Shown piece by piece: positions 34,845 through 42,930 of a stretch of 64,000 bases of DNA. The notes under the pieces were generated by a model. It did no database searches, was not told where the DNA came from, and saw only the letters and a list, made by a program, of their open reading frames with translations. Both the position numbers and the translations under genes were made by a program. This DNA comes from DAHUXN01 sp963729815 (GTDB lineage: Bacteria; Acidobacteriota; Terriglobia; Acidiferrales; UBA7541), in the NCBI GenBank assembly GCA_963729815.1, contig CAVSPU010000003.1, forward strand, positions 62,001 through 126,000. Direction: 5' to 3'. Each line of letters starts with the position of its first letter. Positions within the stretch are counted from its first letter, which is position 1.

Positions 34845-36222
34845 GACCGTGAGTATCCCACACTTTTACGTCACCGAAAAGTACTGCCTGTGGTCCCACT
34901 TGGGCACGGTCGCCGACGACGACGATGCTCGCGTTCGCCGAGTCAAAATATTTGCGCGCGGCAACAAGCACATCGGTGATCTGGAGCATGCGAATGTGCT
35001 CGCGAAATGTCTCGAGATAATCTTCCGGCAAGCGATCCAAATATTGCGTCGAGAGCTGCCCGAGCAAGCCGCCCTGCGTCGCGATGCCCAGAGAAAATAC
35101 TCCGCACAAATAATTCCGCGCGGCATCGAGTTCCGCTTCCGCCACGGGCAGCGCCCGCATGCGGTCCATCTCATAAAACACTTCCGTCAGCGTCGCAGCG
35201 ACGACTTCACTGCGTACCGCCGCGTGAACGGAGAAATATCCTTGATGCCTGAAGGGATGAAAACCGCTGCGCGGGCTGTACGTGTATCCCTTCTGCTCGC
35301 GAATATTCGCAACCAGCCGCGAATTGAACGCTCCCCCATAAATCGTGTTGGCCAGCAGTGCCCGACGCCAATCGGGGCTCTGCCGATTGATGGCCAGATT
35401 TCCCACGAGCACCTCGGCTTGCACCGCGCCCGGCATGTGGACGACATGAACTTTGCGTCCATGAGCCGCCGGCGGTGCGGCTCCAGCAAACAAAGGCGCA
35501 TCGTTCGCCTTCCACGCGCCGAGAGTCTTCTCGATCAAATCCATCATGCGATCTGCAGCGAAATCTCCCACCGCGAGCAGCAGCGCATTGGACGGCACAT
35601 AATTCTCGCGATAAAAATCGGCCAGCGCGTCGCGCGTGTACGATTCCACTTGCGAATCCGTCGGCGCGATGACCGCGTACGGATGTTCGCCGAAAAGCAC
35701 GCGACGAAAACGCTCTTCGGCGATGAATCCCGGCGTGCTGCGATCCACGCGCAACTCTTCCAGCCGTTCGCGTCGCTCGCGCTCGAATTCCTCCGCCGGA
35801 AACGCGGCGTTGCGCGCGAGATCCGCGACCATGGCGAGCAACGGCTCCGCAAATTCCGAAAGGCCGGAAATGGAAATCGCGCTTGTATCCGCGCCCGCCG
35901 TGGTGCCGAGGCTCGCTCCCATTCCGCGCAAATCTTCCTCGATCTGGCGGTTCGTTCGCGATTGCGTGCCGGCGCGAACCACGCGCGCGGTCATTTCCGC
36001 AAGGCCCGGCGAGCGATGCGCGACGAGTGCATTGCCCGAACGGAACAAAAGCTCAACGCCGATCTTCGGGAATGTGCGCTGCTCGGCGAGGACCACTTGC
36101 ATGCCGTTGGCGAGCGTGCGCATCGTGCGGCGCGGCCACGCGACGGGGCGTTCGGCGCCGAGAGCTGGCGCCGTCGATGGAAAGGAGACTTGCGAACTCG
36201 CTCCAGCCATTGTCTTATTCAT
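34831..36222 (-). CDS. M16 peptidase-like protein, non-catalytic subunit
   Basis: 463-aa protein of the pitrilysin/insulinase (M16) fold without the zinc site. Where M16 enzymes have HxxEH there is SPGLAEMTARVV, so it cannot hydrolyse peptides by that mechanism. The C-terminal half keeps the substrate-binding NIREQKGYTYSPRSGF segment with the conserved Arg/Tyr region, as in the alpha-type partner of mitochondrial and bacterial M16 heterodimers. The catalytic M16 gene lies 9 nt upstream on the same strand, so a two-chain protease is the likely product. No obvious signal peptide is visible at the N-terminus. Confidence 0.87.
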   Translation of the reverse strand: MNKTMAGASSQVSFPSTAPALGAERPVAWPRRTMRTLANGMQVVLAEQRTFPKIGVELLFRSGNALVAHRSPGLAEMTARVVRAGTQSRTNRQIEEDLRGMGASLGTTAGADTSAISISGLSEFAEPLLAMVADLARNAAFPAEEFERERRERLEELRVDRSTPGFIAEERFRRVLFGEHPYAVIAPTDSQVESYTRDALADFYRENYVPSNALLLAVGDFAADRMMDLIEKTLGAWKANDAPLFAGAAPPAAHGRKVHVVHMPGAVQAEVLVGNLAINRQSPDWRRALLANTIYGGAFNSRLVANIREQKGYTYSPRSGFHPFRHQGYFSVHAAVRSEVVAATLTEVFYEMDRMRALPVAEAELDAARNYLCGVFSLGIATQGGLLGQLSTQYLDRLPEDYLETFREHIRMLQITDVLVAARKYFDSANASIVVVGDRAQVGPQAVLFGDVKVWDTHGHELT

Positions 36223-36231
36223 TGGTCTTAC

Positions 36232-37554
36232 TCATTGCGCCACCTCTTGTTTTTCGGATTGCGCCACGGGCTGGCGAAAAACAATCGAGCGATTCTCGCG
36301 CATCAGGTATTTCTGCGCGGCAGCATGAATTTCCGCCGGCGTGACCGCGAGAAAACCGTCCAGCGCCGTATTGATCCGCTGCGGGTCGCCGTCGAACAGG
36401 GTGAAACACGCCAGCGCGTGCATCAATCCGAAGCGCGGCACGCCGTTGCCTCCCGACTCCAGCATGGAATAATAATCGGCGCGGCATTTCACTTTCACCT
36501 GCTCGAGTTCCTGCGCATCGACCGGCTTCTCGCGGACGGCGGCGATGACTTCGTCGAACGCGGCAACCGTCGCATCCGCGGAATATTCCGGCTTGTGATA
36601 GACCACCGTCGTTTGCAAAGTTGGCCCGTTGTACTCAAACACATCCGGAAAACCCATGCCCCCATCCACGCCGACGGCAATTTGTTTTTCAAGAACCAAA
36701 CTGCGATACATGTGTCCCGCACGTCCGGCATGCAGAATACGATCGAGCATCGATGTCGCGTACCAATCGCGCTCATGACGCTGCGGAACGTTGTAGCCAA
36801 TCGCCAACGCGGGAAGCTGCCCGAATCTTTCCTCGACGGCACCTCGGCGTTCTTCGCGCTGCGGCGCCTCGCTCGTGTCCGCTTTCGGCAAGAGCGTCTG
36901 GCGCGGAATATCCTCGAAATAACGCCGCGCGAGCTCGAAGCCTTCCTTGGGATCAACGTCGCCGACCATCAGGAGCACGGCGTTATTCGGCGCGTAGTAA
37001 GTATGGAAGAACTGCTGAACGTCCCCGAGCGTCGCAGCATCCAGATCGGCGAAGTCGCCATAGAAATTGTGGGCGTTGGGCCAATTGCGGAAGGCGATCG
37101 GCGGCAAGTCAAGCCAGGGAAATCCGCCATAGGGCTGGTTCATCACGTTGACGCGAACTTCTTCTTTGACGACATCGCGCTGATTGCGCAAATTCTCGTC
37201 ATCGACCTTCAACGCGCGCATGCGGTCGGCTTCGAGCCACAGCACGCGATCGAGAGCATTCGACGGCACGACTTCGAAATAATTCGTGATGTCGTAGTTC
37301 GTGGTTCCGTTCAGAACGCCGCCGGAGGAATTGATCAGGCGAATGTGCTCCATCTTGCCGGCGTGCTCGGAGCCCTGGAACATCATGTGCTCGAACAAAT
37401 GCGCGAAGCCGCTGCGCCCGCGCGGCTCAAGACGAAATCCAATCTGATAATAAACGCCCACGACTGCAATCGGCGCGGAGCGATCCTGCGAAACGACGAC
37501 GCGCAAGCCGTTCGCGAGGGTCTGGCTTTCCACACGAATCTTCAAATCCGGCAA
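36232..37554 (-). CDS. M16 zinc peptidase, catalytic subunit
   Basis: 440-aa pitrilysin-family metallopeptidase. The inverted zinc motif is H52-L-F-E55-H56 (GFAHLFEHMMF), with the third ligand near E132 in RDVVKEEVRVN, at the expected distance. NSSGGVLNGTTNYDITNYFE is the conserved strand after the active site. The partner non-catalytic M16 gene follows after 9 nt. M16 pairs of this type degrade or process short peptides; the cell location is unclear because no signal peptide is visible. It lies 10 nt after the DUF2520 gene. Confidence 0.93.
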   Translation of the reverse strand: MPDLKIRVESQTLANGLRVVVSQDRSAPIAVVGVYYQIGFRLEPRGRSGFAHLFEHMMFQGSEHAGKMEHIRLINSSGGVLNGTTNYDITNYFEVVPSNALDRVLWLEADRMRALKVDDENLRNQRDVVKEEVRVNVMNQPYGGFPWLDLPPIAFRNWPNAHNFYGDFADLDAATLGDVQQFFHTYYAPNNAVLLMVGDVDPKEGFELARRYFEDIPRQTLLPKADTSEAPQREERRGAVEERFGQLPALAIGYNVPQRHERDWYATSMLDRILHAGRAGHMYRSLVLEKQIAVGVDGGMGFPDVFEYNGPTLQTTVVYHKPEYSADATVAAFDEVIAAVREKPVDAQELEQVKVKCRADYYSMLESGGNGVPRFGLMHALACFTLFDGDPQRINTALDGFLAVTPAEIHAAAQKYLMRENRSIVFRQPVAQSEKQEVAQ

Positions 37555-37564
37555 AGTTTCCTCC

Positions 37565-38428
37565 TCAGCGTTTTGAAAGTACGCGATTCAGTTGCTGCAA
37601 TGTTTGCTTCGGCCGCACTGCCAGCACTCGCGCCGAAATGCGCGCGAGAGCAGCATAGGCTTGCTCGAATTCCCTGGGCCATGCCGCAAGCGAGCGCATG
37701 TGGCGCGAAACGGTCGCATAATCGCCGCGCGAGATCGGGCCGGTCCAGGTGGCGCGAGCGCCGAAGCGTTCAAAATTTGACAGCGTCTGGTGAATCAGCG
37801 GCAAAAGAGCCATTCTCGCACGGCGGCGCGAAAATCCAAGGCGCGTGAGAATCTGAATTCCTGTCTCGACGAGAGCCAGCAGATAGCCGGAAACAAAGGC
37901 TCCCGCGGCGTGGTATGCGGGCTTCGCGCTGGGGCGCAACGCAATCGGCACGCCTCCCAGCGCACGCGCAATTTTTCGCGCGGCGGCTTGCGCGCGGCGG
38001 TGACCTTGAATTACAAACGCCACACCAGCGAGCGGCGGCGCGCCCCTGCCTCCGAATGTCTGCAAGGGATGCATCGAGGCCGTCGCGGCTCCGGCATGCG
38101 CGAGCGGTTCGAGAGCGGTGTTATCCAGCGCTCCGCTCATGTGAATCACAATTCTGCCGCGCCATTCTTCGCCGCCGATTTGCGCGAGTTTCGCAGCCAC
38201 GCCGCCGATGGCATCGTCAGGCGTGGCGATCAAGACAACTTCCGCGTCCAAAACGCGCCGCGTCAATTTATGCTGTGGACGCCCTCCGCCAATCACGCGA
38301 ACAGCGGACCTCGCCGAAGACTCCGATCGCGCCACAACGGAACTCACCGTCCATCCCAGGTCGTGCAATTTTCGTCCGAGCGCGCGACCTACGCGTCCCG
38401 CGCCCACAATCGCAATCGTAGAAGTCAT
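37565..38428 (-). CDS. Rossmann-fold/DUF2520 protein
   Basis: Putative NAD(P)-binding protein of unknown reaction. The ATG at 38428 starts MTSTIAIVGAGRVGRALGRKL, a dinucleotide fold; the longer frame upstream overlaps the divergent glycosyltransferase and is rejected. The product is 287 aa. The middle has VLIATPDDAIGGVAAKLAQ and the C-terminal DUF2520 domain includes AYHAAGAFVSGYLLALVETG. The fold resembles ketopantoate reductase/6-phosphogluconate dehydrogenase-like enzymes. It heads the minus-strand M16 cluster and is divergent from the glycosyltransferase by 31 nt. Confidence 0.88.
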   Translation of the reverse strand: MTSTIAIVGAGRVGRALGRKLHDLGWTVSSVVARSESSARSAVRVIGGGRPQHKLTRRVLDAEVVLIATPDDAIGGVAAKLAQIGGEEWRGRIVIHMSGALDNTALEPLAHAGAATASMHPLQTFGGRGAPPLAGVAFVIQGHRRAQAAARKIARALGGVPIALRPSAKPAYHAAGAFVSGYLLALVETGIQILTRLGFSRRRARMALLPLIHQTLSNFERFGARATWTGPISRGDYATVSRHMRSLAAWPREFEQAYAALARISARVLAVRPKQTLQQLNRVLSKR

Positions 38429-38459
38429 GCCATGATAGGATAGCTTCTTCGCAGTTTCC

Positions 38460-39629
38460 GTGCCTGGAAAAATCGACTTGCACATATTTGCGATTGTTTT
38501 TTTCGCGATTCTCGCCCTCTTCTGGATCGCGTCGACGGTGATCACGTCCCGGGGAATGGCGAGCATTCCTTCGCTTACAGAGATTGCACCGTTCGCGGGA
38601 CCGGCGTTTCCGCGAATTTCGATTCTTTTTGCGGCGCGCGACGAAGCCGAGAAGATGCCGGCGGCGCTCAGTTCCCTGCTGAAACTGGACTATCCGAATT
38701 ACGAAGTGATCGCGGTGGATGACCGTTCGGCAGATGCGACGGGGAAAATTCTGGACGAGTTCGCGGCGCGCGATGCGCGATTGAAAGTGATTCATGTGGA
38801 GGAATTGCCGAAGGGATGGCTGGGGAAACCTCATGCGCTGGCAGAGGCGTACGAAAAAGCGAGCGGCGAGTGGCTGGTTTTTACGGATGCGGATGTGCAG
38901 TTCGCGCCAGACTTGTTGCGGCGGGCGCTGGCATGTGTGGAGCGCGCGGGTGCGGATCATTTGACGCTGCTCGTCAGACTGGATTTGCGGGGATTCTGGG
39001 AGCCAGTGGCGCTGGGATATTTGGGCGCGTGTTTTGCGTTGATGCGGCCATGGAAAACGAAAGAGCCGAAATCGAAGGCGTACATGGGCGTGGGCGCGTT
39101 TCAAATGATACGGCGGTCGACCTACGAGGCGATTGGGACGCACCGGCGGCTGGCGATGGAAGTTGTAGATGACATGAAGCTGGGGAAATTGGTGAAGATG
39201 GGAGGATTTCGATCGATGGTGGCGCCGAGCGAACACCTGGTGCACGTGCGCTGGCAGGATGGATTTGGAAACATCGTGAAAGGCTTGACGAAAAATATGT
39301 TCGCGGGGCTTGCGTTCAGCGAGGCGATGGCGCTTGCCGTGGCGTGCAATACTTTGGTCCTGAGCGTGGCGCCAGTGCTGGGCGTGATTTTCGCGCGAGG
39401 CGCGGCGCAGATTGCGGCGGTGGTGGCCGTTGTGGCTGCGATGATATTCGAGGCGCTGCTGATGCCTCGCGCGCGCGCGTCGAGATGGTTTGGAGTGACG
39501 CACGCGCTCGGCGCGCTGGTGATTGTGTACATTATTTTGCGCTCGATGATCGTGACACTAGGACGTGGCGGGGTGGTGTGGAGAGGGACGTTTTATTCTC
39601 TCGAAGAATTGAAGCGCGGGCAGGTCTAG
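38460..39629 (+). CDS. Membrane glycosyltransferase, family 2
   Basis: 389-aa GT2 enzyme with an N-terminal membrane helix (IFAIVFFAILALFWIASTVI). The GT-A domain has VDDRSADATG, WLVFTDADVQFAP and a later EVVDDMKLGKLVKMGG, and about three C-terminal helices follow. It resembles HpnB/HpnI-type and ceramide-like glucosyltransferases; the acceptor is unknown. Start is GTG at 38460. Codons end predominantly in G (GCG, CTG, GTG), unlike the C-ending codons of most genes here. It faces uvrB tail to tail, only 2 nt apart. Confidence 0.87.
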   Translation: MPGKIDLHIFAIVFFAILALFWIASTVITSRGMASIPSLTEIAPFAGPAFPRISILFAARDEAEKMPAALSSLLKLDYPNYEVIAVDDRSADATGKILDEFAARDARLKVIHVEELPKGWLGKPHALAEAYEKASGEWLVFTDADVQFAPDLLRRALACVERAGADHLTLLVRLDLRGFWEPVALGYLGACFALMRPWKTKEPKSKAYMGVGAFQMIRRSTYEAIGTHRRLAMEVVDDMKLGKLVKMGGFRSMVAPSEHLVHVRWQDGFGNIVKGLTKNMFAGLAFSEAMALAVACNTLVLSVAPVLGVIFARGAAQIAAVVAVVAAMIFEALLMPRARASRWFGVTHALGALVIVYIILRSMIVTLGRGGVVWRGTFYSLEELKRGQV

Positions 39630-39631
39630 CG

Positions 39632-41743
39632 CTACTTCTTTTCCATTTTAGCTGAGTCCGGCGCAGCGGCTGCGGCGGAGGTTGAGGCCGAATCCGAGGG
39701 CGGTGCCACGGGCGCCTCGCCGCCATTGATCGAAGCTGCTTCCGAACTGAATAAGGACTCGAGGTCGCGCTGCTTCAAGACGCGGATGCGGTCGCGAATT
39801 GTTGCGGCGTGCTCGAACTCGAATTTCTTAGCCGCCTCGCGCATCTGATTTTCGAGTTGCGCGATGGCGGCCTGCAGTTGCGCTTCATTCTGGATGTCGC
39901 CCAGCGCGGCATCGTCCGTGGGAATGGTGAAGTAATCCGCCTCGACGATTGCGGCAAGCTGCATATCCACGGACTTGATGATCGACTGCGGCGTGATGTT
40001 GTTTTCGCGATTGTAGGCAATCTGCTTCGCGCGCCGGCGACTCGTTTCGCCGATGGCCTGGCGCATGGAATCGGTCATCACGTCCGCATACAGAATGGCG
40101 CGAGCTTCGATATGCCGCGCGCAGCGGCCCATCGACTGGATCAGCGACGTGGCGCTGCGCAGATAGCCTTCCTTATCGGCATCGAGAATGGCGACGAGCG
40201 AGACTTCGGGCAGATCGAGGCCTTCGCGGAGAAGATTGATGCCGATGAGGACATCGAATTCGCCGCGGCGAAGGTCGCGCAGGATTCGCACGCGCTCGAG
40301 CGTCTCGATTTCCGAGTGCAAGTAGCGGCAGCGCACGCCGACTTCGCCGAAATATTCCGACAAATCCTCGGCCATGCGTTTCGTGAGCGTGGTCACAAGG
40401 ACGCGCTGGTTGCGCTCGGCGCGCAGGCGGATTTCCTCGAGGAGATCGTCGACCTGGCCCTTGATCGGGCGCACTTCGACTTCCGGATCGACGAGTCCGG
40501 TTGGGCGAATCACTTGTTCGGCGACAACGCCGCCTGATTTCGTCAATTCGTACGGGCCCGGCGTGGCGGAAACGTAGACGGCCTGATTGACGCGGTGCTC
40601 GAATTCCTCGAAAGTCAGCGGGCGATTATCGAGCGCCGACGGCATGCGGAAACCATATTCGACGAGATTCTGCTTGCGCGAACGGTCGCCGTGATACATG
40701 CCGCGCACTTGCGGAATCGTCTGATGCGATTCGTCGACGACGAGCAGATAGTCGCCGGGCACGTAATCGAGCAGCGTGGGAGGCGCTTCGCCGGGCAGGC
40801 GACCGGAAAGATGACGCGAGTAATTCTCGATGCCGTGGCAATAGCCGATGGTGCGCATCATTTCGATGTCGAAGCGCGTGCGCTGCTCGATCCGCTGCGC
40901 TTCGACGATCTTTCCCTGCCGCGCGAGCTCGCTGCGCCACCATTCGAGTTCTTCCAGAATGCCTTGAATGGCGCGCTCGCGCTGCGCGGCGGGCAGAACG
41001 TAATGCGTCTTCGGATAAATCGGCAGGCGCGTGATTTCCTCGCCTGAGGAGCGAATCTCTCCCGTCAGCGGATCGACGCGGCGAATGGCTTCGATTTCAT
41101 TGCCCCACATCTCGATGCGCACAGCGAAGTCGTCGTACGGCGGATGAACTTCGATGGTGTCGCCGCGAACGCGAAACGTGCCCCGGCGCAAATCCTCGCC
41201 GCGCTCGTAGAGAATCTCAACGAGTTTACGGAGAATCGCGTCGCGCGAAATCGTCTGGCCCTTTTCGAGCATGAGCATCATGCCGTAATAGGCTTCCGGC
41301 GAACCGAGGCCGTAAATGCAGGAGACGGAGGCAACGATGATGACGTCGCGGCGCTCGAAAAGGGAGCGCGTGGCGCTCATGCGGAGCTTGTCGAGCTCGT
41401 CATTGATGGTGGCTTCCTTCTCGATGTATGTGTCGGAAGAAGGCAGATACGCCTCGGGCTGGTAATAATCGTAGTAGCTGACGAAGTATTCGACGGCGTT
41501 GCGCGGGAAAAACGATTTGAATTCATGAAAAAGTTGCGCCGCGAGCGTCTTGTTGTGCGCCAGGACAAGGGCCGGGCGGTTCATCTGCTCGATGACCTTC
41601 GCCATGGTGAAGGTCTTGCCGGAGCCGGTGACGCCGAGGAGAACTTGATGTTTATCGCCGTCGCGGATGCCGCGAGTGAGTTGGGCGATGGCTTCGGGCT
41701 GGTCGCCGCGCGGCTCGTAATCGCTGGAAAGCTTGAAATCCAT
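39632..41743 (-). CDS. uvrB: UvrABC excinuclease subunit B
   Basis: Nucleotide excision repair helicase-like subunit that loads on damage with UvrA and recruits UvrC. The 703-aa product begins MDFKLSSDYEPRGDQPEAIA. It has Walker A LLGVTGSGKTFTMA, the beta-hairpin region YYDYYQPEAYLPSSDTYIEK, DEXX-box LLVVDESHQTIPQ, motif V/VI elements (GINLLREGLDLPEVSLVAILD, QSMGRCARH), and a UVR domain (AQLENQMREAAKKFEFEHAA). A 30-residue Ala/Ser-rich tail follows the UVR domain. The start at 41743 matches the family. uvrA and uvrC are not in the window. Confidence 0.97.
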   Translation of the reverse strand: MDFKLSSDYEPRGDQPEAIAQLTRGIRDGDKHQVLLGVTGSGKTFTMAKVIEQMNRPALVLAHNKTLAAQLFHEFKSFFPRNAVEYFVSYYDYYQPEAYLPSSDTYIEKEATINDELDKLRMSATRSLFERRDVIIVASVSCIYGLGSPEAYYGMMLMLEKGQTISRDAILRKLVEILYERGEDLRRGTFRVRGDTIEVHPPYDDFAVRIEMWGNEIEAIRRVDPLTGEIRSSGEEITRLPIYPKTHYVLPAAQRERAIQGILEELEWWRSELARQGKIVEAQRIEQRTRFDIEMMRTIGYCHGIENYSRHLSGRLPGEAPPTLLDYVPGDYLLVVDESHQTIPQVRGMYHGDRSRKQNLVEYGFRMPSALDNRPLTFEEFEHRVNQAVYVSATPGPYELTKSGGVVAEQVIRPTGLVDPEVEVRPIKGQVDDLLEEIRLRAERNQRVLVTTLTKRMAEDLSEYFGEVGVRCRYLHSEIETLERVRILRDLRRGEFDVLIGINLLREGLDLPEVSLVAILDADKEGYLRSATSLIQSMGRCARHIEARAILYADVMTDSMRQAIGETSRRRAKQIAYNRENNITPQSIIKSVDMQLAAIVEADYFTIPTDDAALGDIQNEAQLQAAIAQLENQMREAAKKFEFEHAATIRDRIRVLKQRDLESLFSSEAASINGGEAPVAPPSDSASTSAAAAAPDSAKMEKK

Positions 41744-41858
41744 AGCAACCCCTCTCGGGCCGCAAAATCAGCACAATCTAAACTCTCTATTATAACTCAG
41801 GGGTCAAATGGGCTTTATTCTGCTTCGCGCGGGACACCGCTCGATGGACGCTAGGCCA

Positions 41859-42878
41859 TCAGGGAATAGTGGATTGGGAGAGGAGGGTGATTTCTGACTG
41901 GCTGTGCGTGCTGCCGGCGTAGCGCATGCGATTGCGCTCGGTGGTGGCGGTCATGATGGTGAAGTCCATCTGGGTCGTGCTGGTTTGCGTGACGCTGACG
42001 ACCATTCCGGTGCGCAATGAGATCGAAGTCAATCCCTCGCCGGCGCCGGTCCATTTGCCGGAGGTTCGCAGGCCATTCTGGCGAAAAACATCCGGCGTGC
42101 GATCCTTGTCCGAACCCGAGCTGACGATTTCCGACTTCGTAAGAATCATGGCGCAGTCGTCCGCCGACGGTTCCGGCGGAGCGGCTCCGGGCCCGGCCGC
42201 TTGATTCCCCGGCGCATGGCAGGATTCGTTGCGCAGATAACTGGAGCTGGTGCGCCAGGAAAGCCTCGCGAGCGGCATATTCTCAAGCGGCTGCTCGGAT
42301 GACCACTTCTCGCCAATGGCAATTCCCTTCTGCGGCAGCGAAGCGCCCAAAGTAAGCTGGCTGAGCCACTGGCTGATCACCGCCGCGCGCGAAGGATCCG
42401 AGACCACGTCCTTCAATCCAGTGGCGCCGGTGATTTTGCCATCCGGCTGAAGCGTGAATTCCATGGATTGGCCGTCGAGCTTCCTGAACTGTTCGCTGAC
42501 TGCCGCGGCGTCAGGGTCATAGGAATCGCTGCTGCTGGTCGCGGCGGCTTTTTCGTAGGTTGCGCGGATGCGCGCCTGCCCCAGCGTCGCCGCAGAGGCC
42601 GAAACGCTGAGCACGTCCAGCCTCAGGGTTACGTTCACTGACTCCGTGAGTTTCTTCGCGGCCTCGGGATCAATAACCGGCCCGGTGGATTGCGACTCCG
42701 TGTCCAAACCCATCTGGACGCCATAGCGGAGCACCTGGCCAGCCACAAAATGCGGCACCAGCCGAATGCGTCCACCGGACGCAGACTGGCGCGATAAGAC
42801 CGGGTACGAAAACAAAAGCAACGCCAGCAAGGGGAGAACGCACGGGAAGAAATGCTGATGGCCGTGGCTGCTCTTCAT
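41859..42878 (-). CDS. Secreted protein of unknown function
   Basis: 339 aa with a signal peptide (MKSSHGHQHFFPCVLPLLALLLFSYPVLS). The mature part starts HFVAGQVLRYGVQ and contains mixed beta-strand-like sequence, TLQPDGKITGATGLKDVVSDP, and two cysteines (C in NESCHAPG and C in SADDCAMIL) that could form a disulfide. No catalytic motif or family was recognised. It stands between uvrB and the AsmA gene on the minus strand, 52 nt after asmA's stop, perhaps in the same transcript. Confidence 0.75.
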   Translation of the reverse strand: MKSSHGHQHFFPCVLPLLALLLFSYPVLSRQSASGGRIRLVPHFVAGQVLRYGVQMGLDTESQSTGPVIDPEAAKKLTESVNVTLRLDVLSVSASAATLGQARIRATYEKAAATSSSDSYDPDAAAVSEQFRKLDGQSMEFTLQPDGKITGATGLKDVVSDPSRAAVISQWLSQLTLGASLPQKGIAIGEKWSSEQPLENMPLARLSWRTSSSYLRNESCHAPGNQAAGPGAAPPEPSADDCAMILTKSEIVSSGSDKDRTPDVFRQNGLRTSGKWTGAGEGLTSISLRTGMVVSVTQTSTTQMDFTIMTATTERNRMRYAGSTHSQSEITLLSQSTIP

Positions 42879-42930
42879 GCCGCGACGCTAGCACAGCGTG
42901 TGGACGTGCGCAAATTCTGGAAAAGTGCCA

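Noticed and set aside
34708..37848. 1046-codon plus-strand open frame
   Set aside because: It runs antisense to the M16 genes, encodes an Arg/His/Ala-rich peptide and has no motif; high GC produces such long shadow frames.
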